Positions 23,926-35,059 of a stretch of DNA of 64,000 bases are shown in pieces. The position numbers and the translations under genes were made by a program. The stretch spans positions 14,665,755 through 14,729,754 of the forward strand of contig CM043868.1 of assembly GCA_023846275.1 (NCBI GenBank), read 5' to 3'. How positions within the stretch are numbered: position 1 is the first letter of the stretch; each line of letters begins with the position of its first letter. Below the pieces are notes generated by a model that made no database searches, had not been told where the DNA came from, and saw nothing but the letters and a program-made list of their open reading frames with translations. The DNA is from Vanilla planifolia. Its lineage: Eukaryota; Streptophyta; Magnoliopsida; Asparagales; Orchidaceae.

Positions 23926-25190
23926 ATTGCCATATGAGCCAACTATGGAAGTTTGATGATAATGAACTTAAGAATGAAGAATTAGTATTTATATTCAAGT
24001 GTTTTTCAGGTTTTATAAGAAGTTTGATATATATTGGTAATGACTGGAGCTTACTCTATAATAGCTTGGATGATGGTAGTGTAACAAGAAGTGCTTCACA
24101 AACATTTGGTTAAGTCATTGAATGGTATTTAGAATATAGATTACAACTTAATTTTGCAATTTGATGCTTTTATTAAATTTAACATAATTTGGCTTGAAAA
24201 ATCCAAAAAACTCTCTATTCTTAAAAGCTATTTTTATTTATATAGTTAAATTATTTATATAAATGTAGTAAACTTATGTTTGAATGAAAATTATATATCC
24301 TTACTCTTACAAGTTATTTTTCATTGTTTAAATCTTTTCAAATTCTTCAAATAATATTTTGAAAATCAAGGTGACCGCTGGAGCATGTGAATCAAATGGT
24401 TTGACTTGGTTTGGATAGTTTACTGAGCTAGTTGGACAATTTTTCGGAAACTGGGTTTCTTGAACTTTGTTTCATGACCACATGGAATGGTATATTGGAT
24501 CAATCAGATGGTCCTCTTGCAACTAGGTTTTTGGGATTGGTTCTTGAATCCCATCAAATGATTTGTTGGACTAGTTGAACAGTTAACCCAAACTAGGTTT
24601 TTAGGACTATGGTTTCTAGATCCCATTAAATTATCTATCATGGTATATTGGATGGTCCTCCTGAATGGATCAATCTAATTTAGATATTAGACCGTCTCTT
24701 TAGGTGTCCATTGGATGTACCATGGATATGGTTGGACTGTCTGATGACCTTTTGGCTAATTTGAGCAGCTTGGTAGGATGGTCCTCTCGATCAGCTGTAT
24801 TTTGAGCAGAACATTGATCAATGGTCGATTAGGTCTGATGAATGGTCTGGTCTATATTAAGAAGCCAAAAATGACCAGCTGATTTGGATTAATAGCTAAA
24901 TTTAGATTACTTTTGGAATGTCAAAAGGTCTTATGGTCATTTTATGTTTAGTTCAGTAGTATAGATCTATATAAACCTTGGAAAAATGCAATTTTGAATC
25001 TAATGCTATGAGTTTCAATCTCGTATACATTTAAGTGCTGAAAGCTTTAAAGAAAAAACTGCTATGTTCATTTCTTATTAATATCAAAAGAGATGCTTGG
25101 CCTCAAAACATTTAAATCAGTTTTGTAATTATAGGATTGTTTGCAAGCTTTAGTGTTACGTTTTGTAAATAAGATATGAAATCTTAATGA
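23925..25190 (+). repeat. SIRE-type copia 3' LTR with 70 bp subrepeats
   Basis: Starts directly after the polypurine-tract analogue and soon has GGAAGTTTGATGATAATGA, the SIRE-type LTR opening. Inside is a subrepeat: AACTAGGTTTTTGGGA at 24521 and AACTAGGTTTTTAGGA at 24591 (70 bases apart), with TGGTATATTGGAT at about 24489 and 24641. Words such as GGATGGTCCTC recur to about 24790. A CTATATAAACC TATA-like element is near 24970. The end is not fixed. It is not a close copy of the LTR at 20.3 kb, so the two need not belong to one element. Confidence 0.45.
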
Positions 25191-26290
25191 AGATGATCAA
25201 ACACATCTCCTTCTAAAGACAAGGTTCGAAAGCTCATGGGCAAGCAAAATTACTTTCATGCACTTAAAGTGATCAAGTTGTGTGTTTGAAGACCTACTAG
25301 TGTACCAATGCCCAATGATGAGTTATACAATGCAAATCTCACCAAATTTAGTGCACTTGAAACACAACATGAGAAAATCAACTTTAAGTGCAAATAAGAT
25401 GCATTTCAGTATAGTTTTGCTTTTTATAAATGAACAATGAAGTGATTCAAGTCTTCAAAGAACAAGAATATCTTAAGTAAATCAATTTCATCCCTTACTA
25501 CTTTTGAAAAGTTTTCAATGATCTCAAAAAACAGCATCCCATTAATATCACCTATCAAATTTAAATACCAATGCCATATACTACTTGATTCTTGGTATGC
25601 TAACTTAAGACTTATTTAGGTAGTCAAATTATAATGCATTTTAGATAATGTCATTAAACATTTGTTTTTAATTTTTGTTAATGATTTTATCTTTTTAATT
25701 CAAAAAATTGATCAATGGTTAATATGTAGAAGAAAATGAACCATCAAGTGAATTTGTGCATATGTAATTAACTTTGAGAAAGATAGGATTTAAGCCTTTT
25801 ATAATTCAATATTCTATTTAAGGATTTGCCTTCTTATATTGACTCTATGTTGTAAGGATAATGAAATAATAAAAGTGTGAAATGAATAGCCATTCTAATC
25901 ACTAAAATGATTTATATTAATTAAATTTATTTTCTATATGAGATTGTAAATTTCTAAAATTCTGTATTATATGTTTTAGATAAACTAGCTGCAAATAGTC
26001 CACCAAAATTGATGACCTAAATCTCATAAAGATAATACCAAATTATTGTTGTGAACAAGATTGGGTGCTAGCAATTCAATGTGGTTATGTAAGTTCAATT
26101 GTAGGCCAAGACAAAGGGTTCAAGGAACTACAAAATTTATCATTTATATCTTAGTAATCATGAAATGGTAGATTGGACTTTTTATAGATATGTAAATGAT
26201 ATAGGATATAAATATTATTGTTTCGTTTATTTTACTTTCAGAAAAATAATCAAGAAATTTTAAAATATAAATTTATTTGAATTTAAATTT
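25190..26290. other. AT-rich stretch, no gene seen
   Basis: No recognised domain, tandem repeat or RNA gene. Open frames are short. From about 26220 the sequence becomes simple T/A-rich DNA leading into the inverted arm described next. Confidence 0.45.
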
Positions 26291-27624
26291 GATTTCTGCA
26301 TTTAAATTTTTACTTAAATTCATTAGTTAAGTCATTTAAATTTAATTTTAAAATTGTCATAGATTGTTTTAATTTTAGAATTATTTGAATTAATAAATTT
26401 AATTTTAAATTTGAATTTAAATTAATTTGGATAATTTTCTTTATTTGAATTGTTACTAAAAATTAATTTTCAATTTACTATATTTAGTCATTTATTTGGT
26501 TGAATTTTTAGATTGTTTGGATTAAAATTAATTTATTAGGATTAAAATAAAGTTGTTAATCTTTGAATTTGAATATCATAATTTTTTTTCATATTAATAA
26601 GTCTTTTAATAGAATAAAAGTTAGTGTTGATGATCTGGATGAATTATTGAATTGGATGCATGAGTGCATGGTGTTTTGAAAAAAATATAGGTAGTTAATC
26701 TCTCTTTAGAAAGGCATATGCATCTCTTCTTTATTTGTGCAAATATGCATATTATTTTGGGAAGATATAAGAAGCTAACCGCTTTTCTATCTCTAGGAAA
26801 TTATGCGTGCCATTTCTTCTCCAACTGCACTTTCCACGTGAATCATCACTAATTTGGGATGAGAGTAGGCTATGTCGTGTTTTGTCTATGATGATGATCC
26901 ACACCACGTCTTCATCAATCACTGATAATGTGAACTGCATTATCGTTGTCGTTGGGTTGTGTTCTGTCATCAGTAAGGCTCGTCGCTCCTTTGAAAAGCT
27001 TCATTGCTTGCTTCGTCTACATGACCTTCAATCAATAGCTCTTTCCCGTATTCTCAGGAATATGATAGTGTTGCTACTACCCCCAATCATGATCAACAAT
27101 GCTCCATTACTCCCAAAAAATTCTTAAGCAACTACACCTTAGATTCTTCGCATTGACGAACTCTTAATACTATTGCAAGTTGCGTCGATAGTTCTTTGTT
27201 TGCAAGAAGCTCGAGGTAGAGGTTTGAATTTGCATTTTAGGAGCTTTTTTGTATTAATAAACCTTTTAATGGAATAAACAATTATTGTTGATGATTTAGA
27301 TTAATTCTTGAATCATTTATATGTATGTATGATGTTTTTGTAAAAGCATACCCTTTTCTCTCTCTAGAAAGGTTTACATGGCCTACCTAACTTTATGCAT
27401 GCATGCATGATGTTTTGGTAAGGCATAGGCATCTAACCTCTCTTCTTTCTCTAGGAAGACGGGCTATCTGTGTTCTCCATCACCGCTTTTCTTATGACAT
27501 TTGTGCCATTAGTTATTAATCTAAATAATTTTAAAATTAAAAATAAAATAAATACTATGATAAATTTAAACTTAAATTTAAATGTAAATAATAAATTTAA
27601 ATAAAAAACTAGCAAATGAGCAAC
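26291..27624. mobile_element. candidate small element with AT-rich inverted arms
   Basis: The left arm 26291-26396 aligns with the reverse complement of 27511-27624. Both contain a CATTTAAATTTAA phrase, then a TCATAG..T phrase, then TTTTAATTTT.AAATTATTT.GA/ATTAATAA, in order. The arms enclose about 1.1 kb containing a GC-richer core (26800-27130) and a direct duplication. Long imperfect inverted arms around captured-looking sequence would suit a non-autonomous Mutator-like element. However, low-complexity AT arms can align by chance. No transposase and no target-site duplication were identified. Confidence 0.35.
26562..27479 (+). repeat. direct repeat pair, about 260 bp each, offset 660 bp
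   Basis: 26562-26821 aligns with 27223-27479. Landmarks keep a steady offset: TTTGAATTTG (26562, 27223), ATTAATAA (26593, 27253), TTGATGAT-T-GAT (26627, 27287), and CTCTAGGAA near 26791 and 27450. Each copy itself holds two subunits of the form GCATG-ATGTTTTG...TAACCTCTCTT..TCTAGGAA/AAAGG, so the motif CTCTAGRAA appears about four times. Terminal direct repeats of this size around about 400 bp recall TRIM elements, but no TG..CA ends or primer-binding site are evident. A plain segmental duplication is equally possible. Confidence 0.7.
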
Positions 27625-27629
27625 CATCA

Positions 27630-29340
27630 TCCATGACAGGGAAGTAAGGACAGGATACAAAACTAACGAGGTTGAATCCCCTTGATTGATGAACACTGGG
27701 TGTATAAAGCTGTTTCTAATGATAGTTTTATTAGGTGAACTAAACTCAGCTACATAGATAAGGATCAACAAAAATTATGGAAGGGAAAGATGGCCTTCTT
27801 TATTCTTGTAGACCGTAAACTATTTTTGTACGGTTACAGTTGGTCGACGATGGGAACAAACCTGTCTTTTCTTATACAATTATCATGCGAATCATTTGAT
27901 ACATAGCTACCCTCCAATTGATCATTGTTTTTGGCCACTTCATAAAAAATGAGATATGGTATCTTATTGAGAGTACCAAAATTTTGACATAGAAATTGGT
28001 GTGAGAAAATTGGTATCAAAATAGCATAAACATGAGAAAGGAATGAACATGTTTTTGAGAAAATGAGAAAGTTAATTTTGTATGGAATCTCTTCTAAATA
28101 AAATAAAAAACCATATTGGGGTGTACCTTAAAGGGTTTAATATTTCTTCTCATTTGAGTATAGGTGTGGGTGTTACAGCTCGTCTATCTTCTCTAATTGT
28201 CAACGACCTTTTTTACATTAAGGATGTGGCCTTTTATGGCAAAAACCTATTGGTAGTGGTTGAGTTATTAATCCATAATTGCAAATCAGATCAAGTTGGT
28301 ATATACTGTAGTCGTCTAATTTGTTAATGTCACATGACATCTTGGGAGAGAACATTTAATTTGTGAGAAGAACAAATCATGATCATTGGAGGTTTTCCAC
28401 CATAGTTTCTCCATACTTGACAAGCCCGCCTTTAAGACGTGTTAATGAGTCAAATCAATGATAAGACAAACGAACATACCTGCTATTCTTCTTGTGTGAT
28501 CAATGTAAGTAAAGCATGTGAGGTATGACACATCCCTCATGCTTGTGAGGATGACTGCATACATATGGTGACTTTGTTGCACTCACTGTCATTTCATAGC
28601 TTGTCTTTTCACATTGGTTTTACTATGTGCATTCATTCTCCTTCAATAATATTGCCTTTGTTCAACCACAACCCTTGGAAGACTTAGATGATGCGTCTTT
28701 TTTTCGGTCTAACAGTTTCCATTTTCAAGGTATTTTTCAGCTGCAGCTCTTCATAGATTTATTTTGCTAGAAGGATATGGAACTCCTTAAGCTTACATTA
28801 GGCTATTTATAAATTTATAGCATTCAAAAATATTCATTCTTCCAACTGATCTCTATTTTTTCTCTCATTATGCATCAGACCGTTCATTTTTTTTGAAATT
28901 TATTTCTTTTGTTGTATTCTTTTGTAACTGAAAATAAAATGCCATGATTTTTTTGTTATGTTATTGTACTTCTTAATACGCTCTATGCATCCTTGAGCGT
29001 AGTTATAATAAGTTTGCTGTTTAATCATTGTGCTGCATGGAACAGCACAGGTGTGGGGTTTTGCCTTCCAGGATTCGTTGACCTACTTCCCGTTTTGGTT
29101 TCTATGAGTTGGCCTTTAATGCATGATGGTTTTGGACATATGTCCTTATTCCGAATGCTGTCTTCCTTTTTGTTCCTGTATCACTCCTGTGCTCAAAAGT
29201 CACTGGCAATCTAAATAGTATTACATATTCCATGGAATAGGACGTTTCAATCAATAAGCAGAAAAAGAGAGGCAGGGAGGCATGATGATAGCAATACCAT
29301 GTGGAAGAAACTTTGGCCATCCAATTTGGTAGCCTCTCCT
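27630..29340. other. low-copy-looking stretch, no gene identified
   Basis: Composition is less extreme than in the neighbouring retroelements. An ATG frame at 28082-28327 (81 codons) faintly resembles the region before copia integrase (a YIKDV...KNLLVVVELL stretch), but too weakly to call. 28990-29220 is T-rich and intron-like. No tandem repeats or RNA genes were seen. Confidence 0.35.
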
Positions 29341-29342
29341 GA

Positions 29343-29474
29343 CGTGCAGTTCAGAGGCTAACCTTCTCTTCTGCAACTGTTTGCTCACAATTGTCTGTGT
29401 GGCAAATCAAGAAGAAACATTTGGACTCGAATGCCATGGAATCTGCTGCATTCATAAAGGTGCTTCTTGTTTAA
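29343..29474 (+). other. possible exon scrap, unidentified
   Basis: One plus frame from CGT 29343 is open through residues such as RLTFSSATVCSQLSVWQIKK and then KHLDSNAMESAAFIK. It ends at 29459 with AAG|GTGCTT, a donor-like junction, or runs on to a stop at 29472-29474. An acceptor-like GTGCAG lies at its start. Codon texture is ordinary, but 40 codons is short, no family is recognised, and chance is not excluded. Confidence 0.2.
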
Positions 29475-30751
29475 CAAAGTTACTCCTTTAGATTCAAATT
29501 TACCTAGTGAATTAGAGTTAGGCTTTTTTGTGCTGATATTTTACACCGCCGTTGAAGTTGTTAGTGAGCATCATTGATACTTTAGAAGTTTTAAAGTGTT
29601 CCCATAGCAGTAAGCCTTTTCATGTCTGCTTGTAAATCTTCAGCCTAAAGCAGTAATGAAAACGGCTTGTCTATTAAATGGTTCAAAACACAAATGGGAA
29701 ACATCATTTGAACGTGGAAAGGTATACAATTAATAGAATTTTTCTTGCATCTTTATGGCGGTACGCCTTGGTAGTCTTGGTTTGATGTAATTCTAAGTAA
29801 TGAAATTCTGTATAATAATGAAAGCATTAATATTAGAGGTAGCTTTCCATAGTATACAATTCAAATTTTTAGTTATTTAAACAACTCATATCATAATATT
29901 AAAATTACAAATAACATAATTTTTATCATCAAATTAAGTTCTAATATCCATACCTAGTTGCTATAGTTATGTCAGTATTTTTGTGACCATGATCACCAAT
30001 CATGTGAATTGTATCTAAAAAAAAATTAACATAAAAGATGAGTACAATGCAAACAAAAGGAGAAATGTCATCTTAAAGCTTAGATGACATGTATTAGGAC
30101 ATTAATATGTATTAGAAGATGACATAAAAACATGTAATACATAATAACAATATTTATATATTCACACTCATACTTCACAAATTATAATAGAGAAATATGA
30201 AAAAACAAGAGTATTCTATGGAATACGATATTCATGAATATGAAAATAAGGATGTACACTAACTCTCAAATTTTGCTCACATTTAATTGTCTAAATCATT
30301 TATGTGATCAAAGCCCATGCCATTAAATGTCATTATTGTCAACACTTACAAGTCAAATTGTCAAACTGATTTTGCGAGTTGAATGAGTATGCGTCGTCAC
30401 TCTAATACATTCACATAATGCACATATATATAAATCAAGTAGGATATCTTGAAATCTACTCATCATAACTCATGTGATATAATAGTCCATAGTTGTCACC
30501 TCAAAACAGAAAGAAGGTTTTTACTATCCTAGAACAAAAGAGACATTATTCTATGAGATTGCCAACCCTATTGGCTAATCAAATATAAGAGAAGAGAGGA
30601 ACTTGAAGAGTTGAGGGGTGGTTGACTTGATGTTAGGATGTACTAAAAGGATAATGAATTTGATAAGGTGGGTTAGGGTTGTAAAACTTTTATTTGATCT
30701 GGTTTACTTGGACCACACCGGCTTAGAGCTTTTCTTACTATTGCATAAGCC

Positions 30752-31054
30752 ATGTTAATGGCAATTATTGTGGTGTACAACAATTGTGTTACTGTTATGT
30801 TATCTATTCTCATACAGGTGATAGTATATGTAACTGCGAGTGCTAGATTGATAAATGGCTCCCATCTATGTGATTCTTCTAAAACTTTTTGTTTGCTCTC
30901 TGAACTATCTCCAGAAGAAAAAAAGCAAAAACAAAACAGACACTTTTGTACTCCATGTGGCACAATGGGTTTGGGGATTGAATTGGGTTATTCAGTAGGA
31001 CCTTCTGAATCGTTTATCGCCTTCGCTATCAATTTTGATTCGTTCTGTAGCTGA
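30752..31054 (+). other. possible exon region, unidentified, open on both strands
   Basis: The plus strand is open for 100 codons here, and the minus strand is open over 30673-30963. An acceptor-like TTCTCATACAG ends near 30818, and CTGAACAG|GTAAATG near 31054 looks like a donor, so 30819-31054 could be an internal exon on the plus strand. The longest plus frame ends in a stop just before the donor, which argues against it. I recognise no family. The surrounding 29.5-32.3 kb shows no clear retroelement. Confidence 0.2.
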
Positions 31055-31059
31055 ACAGG

Positions 31060-32335
31060 TAAATGAATCCATCCTCTAGTTTATAAGCAACATAAATTTT
31101 ACTGTGGTTTTATGCGTTGGTACTTCATAATCTGTGATGTCATTTTATGTCATATGGCAAATCACATGCTTTCCTATTAGCTCTTTTAATACTTGGAATA
31201 CTTCCTTTTGGGACTTCCCTTACAGTTAAAGCAGGTATACTGGCATGCCCAAAATGACATGCCAATGATCTATACACTAAACTTTTCTTTATGTGGGTGT
31301 GTTGAGGTAGATGTTACCTGCAGCTAAGTAGTGTTTAAGTTTATACTCGATGGAATTTACTTGCAATTGATATTAGTTATGAATGCAAAACTGTTAGCTA
31401 TGTCCATTACATTTGCACATCCAAGTGCATATTGCTCGCATGCCTAGAAGAGCCACATCAATTTCCCATTCGTGGCAAAATTTACAAGAGAGATTCATGT
31501 AATTTTTTTGGGTATTTGGGCGAGTCGACTATTTGGTTACTGGTTCATTACACAATGACACGCAACCTTGTGTTTGAATCGGCTTTTAGAGAGCCAACTC
31601 GTGGTTGGTTGGCATAGGAATTGGCTATTTGTGTGCCAATTTCCACCTTGGAGAGAGGCATAAATGAGGCGTCCATGATCTATTCTAAAGCTTTGGGACA
31701 TAAATCTAAGTGTCGTGCTGACTTTTTGAAGTCTTGACAGGATCTTCCTTGCTAGATACCACATATTAGTGCTTACTGAAATTAGCATTCTTGCTTTCAA
31801 AGAGCAATTTATGCTCGCATTCAACATTGTTCAAGTAGAGCATACAATGGTTTAAGGGAGTAGTTTTTAGCCAAGTTCAAGAATGTAATAAAGCACATCA
31901 CATAGAGTCAAGAGTTGTGTGTCATGAGTAACACGTATTCAAGTCTTTTGTGTTGTATTGTACTTGTGATGTTCTGGGCCCAACATTGTCATTGCTTGCA
32001 TCTTCTATGAGAAAACTTTGTTCTGGGTCTATGAATAAGTTGGGAAGAGTAATGATTATGACATCTTTGATTTGCAAGTGGATGGCATTAAAGCAACTAA
32101 AGAAGAGATTTCTAATGTTTACTTGGGAAGTATAGATGTCGGTGGGCACTAATTTTTTTTTATGGTTATTGATAAGACATAATGACCATTAATGTGTTTG
32201 CGAAGGTAAAAATTGATATACCAAAAAAAAAAGAAAAGGCCGAAGGCCACATTTGCACCTCTGTTGATGATGGTGAACCCATGGCCTGTCAGCTCTAAAT
32301 GATGCCTATCGTCATTCTCAAAGTAAGAAATGATG
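31060..32335. other. unassigned low-copy-looking stretch
   Basis: Mixed composition with no recognised domain. Several frames of 60-96 codons on both strands overlap each other (31432-32149), which is typical of non-coding DNA of moderate GC. No splice-bounded frame stands out. Confidence 0.35.
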
Positions 32336-32340
32336 TGCAT

Positions 32341-33657
32341 AATGCTTTGTTTGCATATTAGAACTTCAATAACGTGGGAATAAAATAAAAAAGAAGAGGA
32401 ATCTAGTTGGATTCAATGCCTTGAGTCTAGTGTGATTATAGAGGACATCTCATGCTCAAATGCCGAGGCATTTAACTTATGGTGGAAGAGGATGTGTGGT
32501 TTTCTTTTTTCTTTCCTCCTCAACGGAGTCCCCCAAGGGCCCCTATCCCTTGTAATCCTTTATAGTGAGCTCTCTAAAGGCCCTTGGGCCTCATATGTGC
32601 ACAACTCGAAGGTCTTTGAATTGGCTAGCCATAATAGTAGAGCCACCCAAGGGCCTTTCTTTGTCTGGTCTCATAGTGAGCTGCTTGAATGCCTTTTTCT
32701 TCGATCCAAGCCTCAATTATGAGTTGCGTAGAGGTGTTTTTTGTTTTCCTAGGCCACAACTGTGAATTACCTATAGGTTTATTTGCTGTCCAATCCTCAT
32801 AATAAGTTGTCTGAAGCGCATGCTTTAAAAGTAAGTTGCTCAAGAACCGTCTTCTTTTTCTTATCATATGTTTTTTTTGTGATTCTTGACCTAGTATCCT
32901 TTACTCATGAGAAAAACCAAATTACTTTGTATTTTAATTCCTATTATATTATAATATAACTTTTTATAAATCTTTGGCAAAATTAAGCTTAATGTTTTGT
33001 TTGCATCTCGAAACTTTGATCACTTAGAAGTAAAATAAAGAAAAAGAAGGATGTTGTTGGATTCATTTCCTTTAGCTTATAATGACTATAAGATGGCCTT
33101 GGGTGCTCTAGGCTTGGAGACATCAACGTATGGTGGAAGAAGATGTGTTTTGTTTTTTCATTTCTTTCTCAGAGGAATCGCATGAGAGTTCTAACTCGTC
33201 CAACCCCTAATAGTGAGTTGTCAAAGGCTATTCTCAATTTGGTCCTGAAATGTGCACTACTTGGAAGGTCTTTTCCTTACCTAGTCTTCAATAATGAGCT
33301 ACTCGAAGGTCTTTCTCTGCCCAAGCCTCATGGTGAATTGTTGAATGCCTTTTTGTTATACTTGTGCCTTAATTATGATATGTTGGAAGGTCTTGTACCT
33401 ACATTGGCCTCAACTATAAATTGTCCAAAGGTTTTTCCTCTGCCCAAGCCTCGCATCAAGCTGCCCAAAAGCTTTTATGAGTTGTTCAAAGCTTATGCTT
33501 CAAAAGTGAATTGCTTGGGAACCTTCATGTTATTTTTTGTTATATTTTCCTTGGTGATTCTTAACGAAGTGCCCTTTACTCTAAAGAATAATCACTTTGT
33601 TTTGTATTTTAACTCCTACATTATAATGCTACTCTTTATAAATCTTTAATCAAAGTA
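32341..33657 (+). repeat. two head-to-tail copies of a ~650 bp unit
   Basis: Unit 1 starts AATGCTTTGTTTGCAT at 32341 and unit 2 starts AATGTTTTGTTTGCAT at 32991, exactly 650 bases later. A third start-like phrase appears near 33657. Both units run through a GAAGTAAAATAAA.AAAGAAG phrase, TTATGGTGGAAGA.GATGTG, a block of subrepeats (GTGAGCTGCTCGAAGGCCTT-type, about 50 bp each, alternating with CCCAAGCCTC), then TTGCT..AG.AACCTTC, TTTACTC..GA and TATAATRYWACT. The 168-codon frame at 33143-33649 is the translation of these subrepeats. This is satellite-like, not a gene. Confidence 0.9.
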
Positions 33658-33659
33658 AG

Positions 33660-35000
33660 TTTATGTTGAATCTCTTGTCCATATCAACTTTTTTTTTGTA
33701 TCGTTTGTTGAAACAAGTGTAAATTGAGAATCAAGAGAGAGCCACGTTCATTTTTAAGGAGGTCCACTTTGTTAAGCATATAATAATAATGATGTTCACA
33801 AGAAAGGGATAAATTATATAAATATAAAATTTTAAGTTAACTCTAATTTAAATTGTATATAGTAATAAAAGACATTTTTTACTTAATATTGTTGACTCTT
33901 ATAGCATTTGTTTTAGAAAATGTTGTTAGGTTTTACAAAACTTATTGTTATGTTTTAAAACAAGATAAAGTATGTAATGATTTCAAATTGTTTGGCTCAA
34001 ACTTGAGTCTATATTGATCCCCAACTAAAAAGTTAAGCAATCCATTAAAAATGCTAACTCAAAAGCTATAGCACTAGTTTAAGAAAAAAATTACAATATT
34101 AACTTAATAAAAGTTTACAATATTGACTTAAGTATGTAAATGAGAATCATCTAAAAGTTCAATTCAAATTTTTAAAATTAAATAAATACTTAAGCAAGAG
34201 AAACACTAATATAATGTTAAAGCAATATAAAAGATATGTAAAGTTACTTAAGATATTGAATATAAATAATTGTAACTTATCTCAATGAGGAATAAAGGCT
34301 TGTGAAGATGAGATCAATGCATGTAATCTTAGTTTTGTTATTTTATTCTTTTATAAATGATGAATATAATATGAGATTATTTTCAAAGATATTTCAAATA
34401 ATCATTAATCTTTAACAATATGTTTGGATGCCTTTAAATGGCTCTTTCCTAGCTTTCAAATAGGTCTAAGATTCTTTTAACAGTTATGTCAAAAATCAAT
34501 TAAAACTAGACATTACAGACATTTTGAACTAATAGTGTTTGTACGATCCACAGGTTATATAAGTATGATGTTATATTTTTTTATATTTTTAAGTGATAGT
34601 ACTTGTGCGATAAGTAAATTATACTCCTAAATGCAAATTTACTCAATACATGACTAAGTAAATGCTATCGTACATGCATGATGGAAATTTGCTTATTAAC
34701 AACTCAAGTTCTCAGTGACATTGCTTGGTCTATCCTTATTCAATCTTTCAAAATAATATATCGTACAAATACAACAAATAATTTATATGAAACCCAATGC
34801 TATTAAACATAAAATTATCTCTTAGGTAAGCCATTAATGCACTTGTACGATAAGATATTATACACGTACGAATCATATAGATAGTCAAATACTATAGAAT
34901 TGCTCTTAAGCAATGCTCTGTCTTACCCAAAGATAAATGAGTCATATTGTATGATAGGTTTATTGTACAAGCATAATTACTTAAGTCAATGTAAACCTTA
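33660..35000. other. AT-rich stretch with clustered GTACGAT words
   Basis: No gene. Between about 34540 and 34970 the words TGTACGATCC, TGTGCGATAAG, TATCGTACATG, ATCGTACAAA, TTGTACGATAAG, CACGTACGAAT and TTGTATGATAG recur on both orientations. Repeats of (T)TGTACGATA and its complement TATCGTACAA recall the palindromic cluster at 63.1-63.7 kb with intact CpG. Such arrays are probably LTR-internal. Confidence 0.45.
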
Positions 35001-35059
35001 CTTTAACTATGTGGCTACACACAAAGCTGTTAAGCCCATGCCACACAGTGATCCCCATA

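Noticed and set aside
28082-28327. 81-codon ATG frame as a gene or copia protease region
   Set aside because: The resemblance to the copia pre-integrase region is faint and no neighbouring copia domain is found.
32565-32867. Overlapping open frames of 66-96 codons on both strands
   Set aside because: They fall inside unit 1 of the 650 bp repeat and are subrepeat translations.
33143-33649. 168-codon open frame on the plus strand
   Set aside because: It is the translation of the ~50 bp subrepeats of the 650 bp unit; the homologous part of unit 1 is not open in the same way and no domain is present.
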